NCBI GenBank assembly: GCA_018666055.1
Contig: JABJAS010000261.1
Location: 1-7,547, forward strand
Length of the DNA stretch: 7,547 nt
Direction: 5' to 3'
Source: Halieaceae bacterium
GTDB lineage: Bacteria > Pseudomonadota > Gammaproteobacteria > Pseudomonadales > Halieaceae
Shown: positions 1-6,828 of the stretch, in pieces
How positions within the stretch are numbered: position 1 is the first letter of the stretch
Layout: every line of letters starts with the position of its first letter
Program-made: the position numbers and the translations under genes
Notes under the pieces: model-generated
What the model was told of the DNA's origin: nothing
The model's database searches: none
What the model saw: the letters and a program-made list of their open reading frames with translations, nothing else

Positions 1-33
1 CACCATCCCGCGGATCGCTTGGAATGTCGTCAT
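1..33 (-). CDS. hisS: Histidyl-tRNA synthetase, 5' tip only (partial)
   Basis: Only the first 11 codons are in the window; the gene continues past the left edge. They read MTTFQAIRGMV, which matches the conserved N-terminus of bacterial HisS (x-x-QAIRGM), where the protein begins a few residues before QAIRG. HisS is a class II aminoacyl-tRNA synthetase that charges tRNA-His in the cytoplasm. The position right after ispG is the usual gammaproteobacterial arrangement and supports the call. The ATG lies 10 bases after the ispG stop, and no purine-rich Shine-Dalgarno sequence is visible in front of it, so translation may be coupled to ispG. The identification rests on a short peptide plus synteny. 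Confidence 0.82.
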   Translation of the reverse strand, partial: MTTFQAIRGMV

Positions 34-43
34 AGCAAAATCG

Positions 44-1171
44 TCAGTGCGTGCTGGAAATAATATTGGCCTCGCGCTCAGCGCGCTTCGCCTCAATGAT
101 CTCTGCCCGTTCTCGAATCACTGATTCAAGGTGGTCGACAAAATCCTGATTGCTGACTTTGTGATCAGGCTCACCGCCGATATAAATCAGATTACTCGGC
201 GTCGCACCGGTCAAGCCGACGTCGGCTTCGCGCGCCTCACCCGGGCCATTCACGATGCAGCCAATGACCGCAACGTCCATTGGCGTGCGGATATCGTCAA
301 GACGATTTTCCAAAGTATTCATCGTGCTAATCACATCAAAGTTCTGTCTGGAACAACTAGGGCAAGCAATAAAGTTGATGCCATTTGCTCGCAACTTGAG
401 ACTCTTGAGGATCTCGAAACCAACTTTGACTTCCTCAACGGGGTCAGCGGCTAAGGAGACACGAATGGTGTCACCAATACCCTGCATCAGTAACATGCCC
501 AAACCCACTGCCGATTTGACCGTGCCGCCGCGCGTACCACCCGCCTCGGTAATACCCAGGTGCAACGGCTGCTCGATTTGCTGTGCTAGCTTCTGATAGG
601 CCTCCACCGCCATAAAGACGTCTGACGCCTTAACGCTGACCTTAAAATCCTGAAAATCATGACGATCCAGCATCTCAATGTTACGCATCGCTGATTCCAC
701 TAACGCATCGGCATTCGGCTCGGGATACTTACGCAGTAGGTCTTTACCCAATGACCCCGCATTCACACCAATGCGAATGGGAATGCCCCGATCCTGGCAT
801 GCAGCAATGACTTCTTTCACTTTTTCTTCGCGGCCGATGTTACCCGGATTAATTCTCAGGCAATCCACGCCGTATTCGGCCACTTTTAAAGCGATCTTAT
901 GATCAAAATGGATATCGGCGATCAGTGGAACATCAGCACGCGCACGAATGTCTCGAAATGCCTCTGCCGCCTCCATACTGGGCACCGACACTCTAACAAT
1001 ATCGGCGCCAGCTGCCGAAATGGCATTCACTTGGGCGACGGTCGCGTCAACGTCACAAGTTTCCGTATTCGTCATGCTTTGCACCGCAATCGGCGCATCT
1101 CCGCCAACAGGTACATTCCCGACGTAAATCTGCCTGCTGACTCGGCGCTTTATGGGCGACGGCTGCTTCAT
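44..1171 (-). CDS. ispG: 4-hydroxy-3-methylbut-2-enyl diphosphate synthase (GcpE/IspG)
   Basis: This 375-residue protein is the penultimate enzyme of the MEP isoprenoid pathway. It converts methylerythritol cyclodiphosphate to HMBPP by reductive ring opening on a [4Fe-4S] cluster in the cytoplasm. Length is close to E. coli IspG (372). The N-terminal TIM-barrel part contains VQSMTNT (30-36), RVSVPS (60-65) and LRINPGNIG (105-113). The C-terminal cluster domain has the ligands Cys270 and Cys273 (ACPSCSR), Cys305 (GCIVNGPGE) and Glu312, all at the E. coli positions. The ATG is preceded by GGGGAG at 1182-1187, with a slightly long 10-base spacing. The gene follows pilW by 43 bases and precedes hisS by 10, so it is probably part of the ndk-to-hisS transcript. 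As an Fe-S enzyme it depends on the ISC machinery encoded just upstream. Nothing in the sequence suggests loss of function. Confidence 0.97.
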   Translation of the reverse strand: MKQPSPIKRRVSRQIYVGNVPVGGDAPIAVQSMTNTETCDVDATVAQVNAISAAGADIVRVSVPSMEAAEAFRDIRARADVPLIADIHFDHKIALKVAEYGVDCLRINPGNIGREEKVKEVIAACQDRGIPIRIGVNAGSLGKDLLRKYPEPNADALVESAMRNIEMLDRHDFQDFKVSVKASDVFMAVEAYQKLAQQIEQPLHLGITEAGGTRGGTVKSAVGLGMLLMQGIGDTIRVSLAADPVEEVKVGFEILKSLKLRANGINFIACPSCSRQNFDVISTMNTLENRLDDIRTPMDVAVIGCIVNGPGEAREADVGLTGATPSNLIYIGGEPDHKVSNQDFVDHLESVIRERAEIIEAKRAEREANIISSTH

Positions 1172-1191
1172 GGCTATTATTCTCCCCGTGA

Positions 1192-1207
1192 CCGGCTATC
1201 GTGCCGG
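1192..1207 (-). other. Small inverted repeat between pilW and ispG
   Basis: CCGGC, a 6-base loop and GCCGG form a perfect 5-bp stem in the 43-base gap between the pilW stop and the ispG start. It ends four bases upstream of the ispG Shine-Dalgarno sequence. There is no following U-run, so it is not a Rho-independent terminator. It could mildly affect mRNA processing or ribosome access, or be chance in GC-rich DNA. Confidence 0.3.
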
Positions 1208-1214
1208 GCTCTGC

Positions 1215-2027
1215 TTATCGACTCTGCCGCTCTTCCCACAACCTATATTCAGACGAAGCTGGATACAAGCTTCGCAACGCCAACTCATAACTACTCAGTG
1301 TGTCCGTATCACCCATCGCACTGGCAATTTCGAGCCCGAGCAGCAAACCTCTTGGCGATTGCGTCGGGGCGATTGCTCGGTAATCGCTATGATACCGCGC
1401 AGCTTCGCCAGTATCACCCGCTTCGAGTCGGAGAAATCCCATCTCTAATAGCGCCACTGAATTACGCCGATCCATCGATAACGCTCGCGTAAAGGCCGCC
1501 TCCGCCTCTTTTTTTTCGCCCAACTGCAATCGACTCAAGCCCAAGTTCACGAACGCCATTGGCCGGCCGCTATAGAGCGTATCGCCTGTCACCCGCTTAA
1601 ACTCCCGCTCAGCCTCGACAAATCGCCCCTGAGAATAGAGAAATGCGGCATAGTTATTGCGCGCCCTGGACAGCGACGGGTCAACCTGTAAAGCCGCCTC
1701 AAACTGAGCCTCTGCCAGCGCATTTTCACCTGTGCTTTGGTACACCAGCGCAAACGCTTCGAAGACTTCAGCGCTATTGGGGTCAATTTGCTGAGCGAGC
1801 TCCAAGTTTCGTTTCGCGTTTTCCCAATCACCCACACCAATGTACTGCCTCGCAAGGGAGACGCGCTTCTCAACTGTCGCATCGGGATCCGCTGACATCT
1901 GAGTGCCGCCGCTGTACTCCGTCACACAACCCGACAACGCCGCCGCCACACTCCCGAGACACAGGCACAGCAGGATCAACGAGACCGGTTTCACCACTAA
2001 GGACTGCACGATCACTGAGTGGCTCAT
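1215..2027 (-). CDS. pilW: TPR lipoprotein, type IV pilus biogenesis PilW/PilF family
   Basis: The 270-residue product is predicted to be an outer-membrane lipoprotein. It has a hydrophobic signal segment (about residues 14-31) and a lipobox ALSGC with acylated Cys34. The residue after Cys34 is Val, not the Asp that retains lipoproteins in the inner membrane. The mature part is mostly tetratricopeptide repeats, recognisable at about 52-83, 86-117, 120-151, 156-187 and 189-220, with typical helix-turn-helix spacing and a DP after several units. Family members (Pseudomonas PilF, Neisseria PilW) act as pilotins that help localise or multimerise the PilQ secretin. Start choice: an in-frame reading extends upstream to 2207, but it overlaps rlmN by about 150 bases and would bury the signal peptide. 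The ATG at 2027 puts the signal peptide at the N-terminus and lies 31 bases after rlmN, with GGGG 7 bases upstream. The usual neighbour rodZ is absent between this gene and ispG. An A8 run (1509-1516) lies in codons 171-173. Confidence 0.88.
   Translation of the reverse strand: MSHSVIVQSLVVKPVSLILLCLCLGSVAAALSGCVTEYSGGTQMSADPDATVEKRVSLARQYIGVGDWENAKRNLELAQQIDPNSAEVFEAFALVYQSTGENALAEAQFEAALQVDPSLSRARNNYAAFLYSQGRFVEAEREFKRVTGDTLYSGRPMAFVNLGLSRLQLGEKKEAEAAFTRALSMDRRNSVALLEMGFLRLEAGDTGEAARYHSDYRAIAPTQSPRGLLLGLEIASAMGDTDTLSSYELALRSLYPASSEYRLWEERQSR
1509..1516 (-). repeat. A8 homopolymer inside pilW (possible slippage site)
   Basis: On the coding strand eight consecutive A bases span codons GAA-AAA-AAA (Glu171-Lys172-Lys173) in the fourth TPR of pilW. 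The phase gives an A_AAA_AAA heptamer, which fits the X_XXY_YYZ form of a -1 slippery site. A -1 shift would add 15 codons and stop at 1462-1464, giving a truncated TPR protein. Whether slippage happens cannot be judged from sequence; Lys-Lys codons alone would also explain the run. Confidence 0.35.
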
Positions 2028-2058
2028 CCTGTTACCCCGCGCTCCAACTTGGTGAGCC

Positions 2059-3210
2059 TCATTGCAACAGGCTGTGGTCACCGCGTCCAGCACGATGACG
2101 CGCAGATCGCCGCGTGCGATCCACCACCTCTCCAACCAACTGACCGCAGGCGGCGTCGATGTCGTCACCCCGAGTTGTTCGCACCGTGACGACGAATCCC
2201 GCATCAACTAGCACTTGCCAGAATCGCGTCACCGCATTACCACTAGGCCGCTGATAGCCCGAGTTAGGAAAGTCATTGAAAGGGATTAAATTGATCTTAC
2301 AGGGATAATCCCTGAGCAGTTCAGCCAGCTCACGAGCCTGCTCCACACTGTCGTTCACGCCGGCCAACAGCGTGTACTCAATGGTAACCACCCGCTTTTT
2401 ATCGGTTTGCGCATCGAGATACGCCTTAGCTGACGCCAATAAGCGTGCAATCGGATATTTGCGGTTAATGGGAACAATCTCATTGCGCAGCGCGTCGTTT
2501 GGGGCATGGAGGGATACCGCGAGGCTCACATCGGCCCATTCAGCCAATCGATCCAAGTTGGGGACCACGCCTGATGTCGATAACGTGACCTTCCGCTTCG
2601 ATAAGCCGTAAGCTAAGTCGTCGCACATGAGATTCATCGCGGCGACCACGTTGTCAAAATTAAGCAAGGGTTCGCCCATGCCCATCATGACCACATTTGT
2701 CACGACACGCCCTTTTCCGGATTGCCACGCCTGATAAGAATTGATCGCCAACCAAACCTGACCAATAATTTCTGCTGCGCTTAGATCGCGCTGGAAGCCC
2801 TGTTTGCCGGTAGAACAGAATGTGCAGTCGAGACTGCAGCCCACCTGAGACGACACACACAAGGTCGCACGATCGCCCTCGGGAATGAGTACAGCTTCGA
2901 CCAAGCTGCCGCCCTCGACGGCAATCGCCCATTTTCGGGTACCGTCCTGGGAGTCTTGTTGCTCAGCAATACGAGGCGGGGTGATCTCTGCAATCTCGGC
3001 AAGACGCGCTCGCAGCGCCACACCGAGGTCAGTCATTTTAGAAAAATCGAGCACACCCCGATGGTGAATCCATTTCATCACCTGCTGTGCGCGAAAGCGC
3101 TTCTCGCCCAGATCGAGGAAAAAAGCTTCAAGCTGGACCCGGGTCAGCCCCAATAGGTTGACCCGTTCCTCACTGGGAGTGGTGGCAATCAGCTGATCCA
3201 ACGCTGTCAT
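2059..3210 (-). CDS. rlmN: Dual-specificity 23S rRNA/tRNA adenine-C2 methyltransferase RlmN
   Basis: This 383-residue radical-SAM enzyme methylates C2 of A2503 in 23S rRNA and A37 in several tRNAs (E. coli numbering), supporting translational fidelity. The sequence shows an N-terminal accessory domain (about 15-100) and the CxxxCxxC [4Fe-4S] motif with Cys125, Cys129 and Cys132 ([16 protein letters not shown]). It also shows the SAM-contact motif GMGEPLLN (177-184) and a C-terminal [16 protein letters not shown] segment. The two mechanistic cysteines, Cys118 and Cys355, are present, and all five cysteines match E. coli positions. The presence of Cys355 and Cys118 fits RlmN; RlmN and the resistance enzyme Cfr are related, but length, chromosomal context and motifs favour RlmN. 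The ATG is 21 bases after the ndk stop with GGGG about 9 bases upstream. The Arg/His-rich last 20 residues look variable. Confidence 0.96.
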   Translation of the reverse strand: MTALDQLIATTPSEERVNLLGLTRVQLEAFFLDLGEKRFRAQQVMKWIHHRGVLDFSKMTDLGVALRARLAEIAEITPPRIAEQQDSQDGTRKWAIAVEGGSLVEAVLIPEGDRATLCVSSQVGCSLDCTFCSTGKQGFQRDLSAAEIIGQVWLAINSYQAWQSGKGRVVTNVVMMGMGEPLLNFDNVVAAMNLMCDDLAYGLSKRKVTLSTSGVVPNLDRLAEWADVSLAVSLHAPNDALRNEIVPINRKYPIARLLASAKAYLDAQTDKKRVVTIEYTLLAGVNDSVEQARELAELLRDYPCKINLIPFNDFPNSGYQRPSGNAVTRFWQVLVDAGFVVTVRTTRGDDIDAACGQLVGEVVDRTRRSARHRAGRGDHSLLQ

Positions 3211-3231
3211 GGCGTCGCACCCCGCTGAGAT

Positions 3232-3657
3232 TCAGCGTGGGCAGATCTCGCTAGAGGCAAAGAAATAGCTGATCTCCCGCTCCGCCGAGGCTGCAGAATC
3301 GGAGCCGTGAACGGCATTGGCATCAATGGATTGTGCAAAATCGGCCCTGATGGTACCAGCCGCTGCTTCTTGAGGATTGGTTGCGCCCATCAGCTCGCGA
3401 TTGCGGCCAATAGCACCCTCGCCCTCAAGCACTTGCACCACGACAGGACCTGACGTCATAAAAGCGACCAAATCCGGATAAAACGGACGTTCTTTGTGCT
3501 CGGCATAAAAGCCACCCGCCACTGCATCAGATAACTGCAGCAGCTTAGCCCCGACAACCTGCAGGCCTGCCTCCTCAAAACGGCTGATGATTTGCCCGAT
3601 GACATTTTTCCCCACCGCATCAGGTTTGATTATCGATAAGGTGCGTTCCAGCGCCAT
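3232..3657 (-). CDS. ndk: Nucleoside diphosphate kinase
   Basis: The 141-residue product transfers the gamma phosphate from ATP to nucleoside diphosphates through a phosphohistidine intermediate and so balances cytoplasmic NTP and dNTP pools. Visible signatures are [10 protein letters not shown] with Lys11, Tyr51, the HKERPFY stretch (54-60), the Arg-containing [15 protein letters not shown] (81-95) and the active site NAVHGSDS with catalytic His117. The protein ends in SSEICPR, typical of the family. Start choice: an in-frame ATG also exists at 3669, but its codons would contain the Shine-Dalgarno sequence. The ATG at 3657 ([10 protein letters not shown]) has GGAG 6 bases upstream and gives the normal family length. 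The gene has its own likely promoter at 3712-3740 and sits between fdx and rlmN. Confidence 0.97.
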   Translation of the reverse strand: MALERTLSIIKPDAVGKNVIGQIISRFEEAGLQVVGAKLLQLSDAVAGGFYAEHKERPFYPDLVAFMTSGPVVVQVLEGEGAIGRNRELMGATNPQEAAAGTIRADFAQSIDANAVHGSDSAASAEREISYFFASSEICPR

Positions 3658-3663
3658 GTGTCT

Positions 3664-3667
3664 CTCC
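3664..3667 (-). promoter_or_regulatory. Shine-Dalgarno site that fixes the ndk start
   Basis: GGAG lies 6 bases before the ATG at 3657. It falls within the coding sequence implied by the alternative upstream ATG at 3669, so it favours the shorter protein. Confidence 0.75.
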
Positions 3668-3688
3668 ACTCTTCGCTATGTTGTTTAG

Positions 3689-3701
3689 GGGGTGTGACCC
3701 C
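3689..3701 (-). promoter_or_regulatory. 5'-leader hairpin of ndk
   Basis: GGGGT-CAC-ACCCC forms a perfect 5-bp, GC-rich stem with a three-base loop. It lies immediately after the expected transcription start of the ndk promoter (about 3703-3705), so it would sit at or very near the 5' end of the mRNA. It lacks a U-tract and is unlikely to terminate isc transcription. A 5'-terminal hairpin can shield an mRNA from decay, but that role is inferred here. Confidence 0.4.
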
Positions 3702-3711
3702 GCGGGCGCGG

Positions 3712-3740
3712 AGTATAAAGCGTTTACAAGGCAGTGTCAT
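3712..3740 (-). promoter_or_regulatory. Predicted sigma70 promoter for ndk and downstream genes
   Basis: The -35 element ATGACA (3735-3740, five of six matches to TTGACA) and the -10 element TATACT (3712-3717, five of six to TATAAT) are separated by exactly 17 bases. The next eight bases downstream of the -10 (CCGCGCCC) are all G or C, a discriminator composition known from promoters that are repressed by ppGpp. The predicted start is near 3703-3705, giving a leader of about 46 bases. It lies in the only sizeable intergenic gap of the window, as expected for a promoter that separates ndk-rlmN-pilW-ispG-hisS from the isc operon. Confidence 0.7.
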
Positions 3741-3758
3741 GGCAACAATGCCCGTGTC

Positions 3759-4097
3759 TCAATGCCGCTCCGACGCGTGATTAATCGTGTATCTCGGTAT
3801 CTCTACAACCAGATTCACGGTTCCCACAGACGCCTGACAGGACAAACGAGATTCGGGCTCTAGACCCCACGCTTTATCCAAGAAATCCTCTTCCAACTCA
3901 TCGGCTTCGGCCAGCGAGTCAAATCCCTCTCGAATAATCACATGGCAAGTCGTACACGCACAGGACATCTCACAAGCGTGCTCGATATCAATATCGTGGC
4001 GCAACAGCGCCTCACAGACGGTCTCTCCAGGCTTAGCCTCAACGACTGCCCCCTCGGGACAAATGTCGTGATGCGGTAAAACAACGATCTCAGCCAT
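3759..4097 (-). CDS. fdx: ISC-system [2Fe-2S] ferredoxin
   Basis: The 112-residue adrenodoxin-type ferredoxin provides electrons for Fe-S cluster assembly on IscU. Cluster ligands are Cys42, Cys48 and Cys51 (HACEMSCACTTCHV) and Cys87 (RLSCQA), identical in position to E. coli Fdx. An additional Cys46 is the non-ligand cysteine commonly present in ISC ferredoxins. The acidic helix AEADELEEDFLD (64-75) is the usual partner-docking surface, and the C-terminus ends in the family pattern IPRYTINHA. The ATG is 11 bases after the hscA stop, with a strong AAGGGG 5 bases upstream (4103-4108). It is the last isc gene here: iscX, which often follows fdx, is not found, and ndk begins about 100 bases on. 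Confidence 0.97.
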   Translation of the reverse strand: MAEIVVLPHHDICPEGAVVEAKPGETVCEALLRHDIDIEHACEMSCACTTCHVIIREGFDSLAEADELEEDFLDKAWGLEPESRLSCQASVGTVNLVVEIPRYTINHASERH

Positions 4098-4108
4098 GAT
4101 TGCCCCTT

Positions 4109-5977
4109 TTATTCCGCACTTTCGGCGTCCAGCTGACCCACTGAGATGCCCCGGAGCGCGGTTTGGATACTGCGATCCATTCTCCGCGCGGCAAACGTCT
4201 CGCTCGCGCGTCCTAATTTTTCTGTGTGCTCGCGAATGGCATCGACATCAGTCTGCTGCAATACCTGCTCTAATCGCGCCATCTCTTGCTGTAATGTCTG
4301 CGCTTCGTCGCTGTCCAGCAAATCACCATCTTGTGCCAAGGCAGCGCGCAGTCCCTCGAGCAATGCCTCCGCCTCGACTCCAGCTTCTGCCAGCTTTCTC
4401 GCCACCATGTCCTCGGCCGCAAACTCATAGCTGGCTTTCAGCATGTCGGTGATATCGAGTTCGTCTAGACCAAACGCTGGCTTTACCACGACTTCGCTGC
4501 GCGCACCGGATTGCTGTTCTACTGCCGACACCTCCAGGATACCGTCTGCGTCGACCCGAAAGGTCACCTCTATCCGCGCCGCACCTGCAACCATCGGTGG
4601 AATACCCTTGAGCTCGAAGCGCGCCAGTGAGCGACAATCCGCTACCCGTTCTCGCTCACCTTGAACAACGTGCACCACCAACCCGGTTTGACCGTCTCGT
4701 GCGGTCGTAAACTCCTGCGCTCGCGCAATAGGGATCGTACTGTTTCGATCGATAATACGTTCTGCTAATCCACCATAGGTCTCAAGTCCTAGAGATAGGG
4801 GAATGACATCCAGCAACAGTGCGTCGTTATCGCTCCGATTGCCAATCAGGATATCGGCCTGCCTGGCGGCGCCCATCGCCACGACCTGATCCGGATCGAG
4901 GGTGCTCAGTGGCGTCTGACCAAAGCAGGCTTCAACCGCTCGGGCGACAGCAGGCGCGCGGGTTGACCCGCCAACCAATACCACGCGATCAACCGAGTCA
5001 ACACCTGCGTCCTGTAATGCCTGTCGACAGGACATAAGGGTACGCTCAATATAGGGCTCAATCAGCGCCTCGAGAGTTTGGCGTGTCAGTGAGGCGCTGA
5101 GCGCATCGCTGCCGAGGCCGCTGCCGTCAATCTCCACCTCAGCAGAGTCACTCAGCGCCTGCTTGGCATCCCGAGCAATGCCCAATAACGTGCGGCGCTG
5201 ACGAGGTGTCGGGTCCGCGAGTTCCAACTCGGTGGTCAAATAGCGAGCAATTTCACGATCAAAATCATCTCCGCCCAATGCACTGTCACCGCCAGTGGCG
5301 AGCACTTCAAATAACCCGGCGCGCATTCTGAGGATAGAGATATCGAACGTACCCCCGCCAAGATCATAAACGGCAAGCAGAGAGGATTCCTCTGCCTGCT
5401 CGTCAAGACCATAGGCCACCGCCGCTGCAGTGGGTTCATTCAGTAAGCGCAATACCTTAATCCCGGCCAACTCAGCAGCCTGCCGGGTGGCTTGTCGCTG
5501 CGCGTCGTCAAAATAGGCTGGCACGGTGATCACCGCACCTGCAATCGGGCTATCAAGGTGTGCCTCAGCGCGGATTTTAAGCGCGCCAAGAATGACGGCG
5601 GACACCTCTACGGGAGTTTTTTTACCCTGATCCGTTGCAAACGCCAGCGCACCATCAGTCGTCAGACTGGCATAGGGGTCATCGACAACCTCCTCGCGTG
5701 CGCGGCCCAACATCCGCTTCGCGGAGGCGATGGTATTCTCAGGTTGCTCATTGGCTAACGCCATCGCAGCATCGCCCACTTGAGTCGACTCAGCGCCGTA
5801 ATGCACAACTGACGGTAGCGACGGCTGACCTAAATCATCTTCAAAAACGTGCACCAGCTCGCCGTCGAACTGCGCGATCAAGCTGTTTGTCGTCCCCAGG
5901 TCGATACCCACTGCGATGCTGCGCGTCACGCTCAGGTCCGGCGATTCGCCTGGCTCCGATATCTGAAGAAGCACCAT
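4109..5977 (-). CDS. hscA: Fe-S assembly Hsp70-type chaperone HscA
   Basis: This 622-residue specialised Hsp70 uses ATP hydrolysis, stimulated by HscB, to bind the LPPVK loop of IscU and promote cluster release to acceptors. The nucleotide-binding domain (about 20-380) shows the phosphate-1 motif GIDLGTTNS (24-32), LLNEPTAAAVAYG (178-190), the phosphate-2 motif DLGGGTFDIS (205-214) and the adenosine motif LVGGSTR (334-340). The interdomain linker is around DVIPLSLGLET (390-400), followed by the beta substrate-binding domain and a helical lid to the end. The N-terminus MVLLQISEPG is the typical HscA leader that separates it from DnaK, and there is no acidic DnaK-like C-terminal tail. The start codon directly abuts the hscB stop (TAA-ATG), with GGGG 7 bases upstream inside hscB, which suggests translational coupling. 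Length is close to E. coli HscA (616). Confidence 0.97.
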   Translation of the reverse strand: MVLLQISEPGESPDLSVTRSIAVGIDLGTTNSLIAQFDGELVHVFEDDLGQPSLPSVVHYGAESTQVGDAAMALANEQPENTIASAKRMLGRAREEVVDDPYASLTTDGALAFATDQGKKTPVEVSAVILGALKIRAEAHLDSPIAGAVITVPAYFDDAQRQATRQAAELAGIKVLRLLNEPTAAAVAYGLDEQAEESSLLAVYDLGGGTFDISILRMRAGLFEVLATGGDSALGGDDFDREIARYLTTELELADPTPRQRRTLLGIARDAKQALSDSAEVEIDGSGLGSDALSASLTRQTLEALIEPYIERTLMSCRQALQDAGVDSVDRVVLVGGSTRAPAVARAVEACFGQTPLSTLDPDQVVAMGAARQADILIGNRSDNDALLLDVIPLSLGLETYGGLAERIIDRNSTIPIARAQEFTTARDGQTGLVVHVVQGERERVADCRSLARFELKGIPPMVAGAARIEVTFRVDADGILEVSAVEQQSGARSEVVVKPAFGLDELDITDMLKASYEFAAEDMVARKLAEAGVEAEALLEGLRAALAQDGDLLDSDEAQTLQQEMARLEQVLQQTDVDAIREHTEKLGRASETFAARRMDRSIQTALRGISVGQLDAESAE

Positions 5978-6481
5978 TTAGCGACCCCGCGAGCCCGTGG
6001 CGTCAACTAACTTTTCGAGGTAGCACATCTCCTGCCAGCAGCGGGCAGCCCCCTGCCATTCTGTCTGCTGCGCTGCCGCTGCAAAGCGATCACGGCTCGC
6101 ACCATAGTGCTCGTTTATTTCACTCACCAGAGCTTGATGTTCCGCCTGATCCAGCTCAGCCATCGTTTCCAAACGCTCACGCAACAGTATTTGTGTCATC
6201 AGAAATTCCGCCCCAACGCTCTCACGTTCGGCCGCCTTAAGATCGATACCATTGTGTTGCAGTAGATATTGAGCTCGGCTGACCTCGCCCTGAAGGGTGC
6301 GATACCCCGCATTGATATCTGCGCAAAACTGCGCCGCCACGCGTTGTTCCACTTGCGGCTTTCCGGCGTAGCGATCGGGGTGAAACTGTGACAATAAGGA
6401 GTGATACACCTGCTCCAATGCAATCTCGTCAATCGTGAAACTGGGCTCAATATTGAAGAGCGAAAAGTAGTCGCGCGCCAT
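5978..6481 (-). CDS. hscB: Fe-S assembly J-domain co-chaperone HscB
   Basis: The 167-residue product recruits IscU to HscA and stimulates the HscA ATPase. The N-terminal J domain (about 1-75) has the DYFSLFNIEPSF opening and the essential HPD tripeptide at 34-36 (FHPDRY). The C-terminal three-helix IscU-binding domain contains FLMTQILLRERLE (93-105) and ends at MCYLEKLV. No zinc-binding cysteine extension precedes the J domain, as in bacterial forms. Start choice: the frame is open to an ATG at 6535, but that version overlaps the 3' end of iscA and adds 18 unrelated residues. MARDYFSLF at 6481 fits the family and leaves a 23-base gap to iscA. The Shine-Dalgarno sequence for this start is weak (GGCGGG). 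Confidence 0.95.
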   Translation of the reverse strand: MARDYFSLFNIEPSFTIDEIALEQVYHSLLSQFHPDRYAGKPQVEQRVAAQFCADINAGYRTLQGEVSRAQYLLQHNGIDLKAAERESVGAEFLMTQILLRERLETMAELDQAEHQALVSEINEHYGASRDRFAAAAQQTEWQGAARCWQEMCYLEKLVDATGSRGR

Positions 6482-6504
6482 TGCGCCCGCCGTCGCGTTC
6501 ACGG

Positions 6505-6828
6505 TCAGACCGTGAAACTCTCGCCGCAACCACACTCCCCTGCTACGTTGGGATTACGAAATTCGAGTCCCTCGTTAAGGCCTTCCTTCGCAAAATCCAC
6601 CACCGTTCCGTCTAGATAGACGAGACTTTTGGGATCCACAAACACTTTGACCCCATCGGTCTCGAATGCCGTGTCCTCTGGCTCTGCCTGATCGACAAAT
6701 TCCAAAACATACGCCAGCCCAGAACACCCCGACGTCTTCACCGCAATGCGGATGCCTTCACCCCTACCGCGGCTAGATAGCTGTCGGCTTACGTGTTGCG
6801 CCGCTTCGTTAGTGAGGCTAATGGCCAT
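6505..6828 (-). CDS. iscA: A-type Fe-S carrier IscA
   Basis: The 107-residue protein is an A-type carrier that receives clusters or iron and passes them to apo-targets. The three invariant cysteines are Cys35 (SGCSGLAY) and Cys99 and Cys101 (GECGCGESF), all at E. coli IscA positions, and the family signature [20 protein letters not shown] is intact. The ATG begins directly after the iscU TAA, and AGGA lies 7 bases upstream within the end of iscU, so translation of the two genes is likely coupled. ErpA and SufA are paralogues with the same cysteines; the location inside the isc cluster makes IscA the best name. Confidence 0.96.
   Translation of the reverse strand: MAISLTNEAAQHVSRQLSSRGRGEGIRIAVKTSGCSGLAYVLEFVDQAEPEDTAFETDGVKVFVDPKSLVYLDGTVVDFAKEGLNEGLEFRNPNVAGECGCGESFTV

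Noticed and set aside
899..1492. Long plus-strand open frame of about 197 codons antisense to ispG and pilW
   Set aside because: It lies opposite two firmly identified genes and has no recognisable domain or ribosome site; long antisense frames are common in GC-rich genes.
2028..2207. Upstream in-frame extension of pilW by 60 residues
   Set aside because: It overlaps the 3' end of rlmN by about 150 bases, has no signal character, and would place the lipoprotein signal peptide internally.
3658..3669. Alternative ndk start four codons upstream
   Set aside because: It would place the GGAG ribosome site inside the coding sequence, and the family starts at [10 protein letters not shown].
3689..3711. 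GC-rich stretch after fdx as a Rho-independent terminator of isc
   Set aside because: There is a short hairpin but no U-tract after it in the direction of transcription.
5617..5623. A7 run in hscA as a possible frameshift site
   Set aside because: The phase is GGT-AAA-AAA-ACT, so it does not form an X_XXY_YYZ heptamer, and it is explained by Lys-Lys.
5635..6240. Plus-strand open frame of about 201 codons antisense to hscA and hscB
   Set aside because: The translation is low-complexity, rich in Arg, Ser and Pro, typical of a shadow frame opposite real genes.
6482..6535. Upstream in-frame extension of hscB by 18 residues
   Set aside because: It overlaps the iscA 3' end and does not resemble any HscB N-terminus; the ATG at 6481 fits the family.
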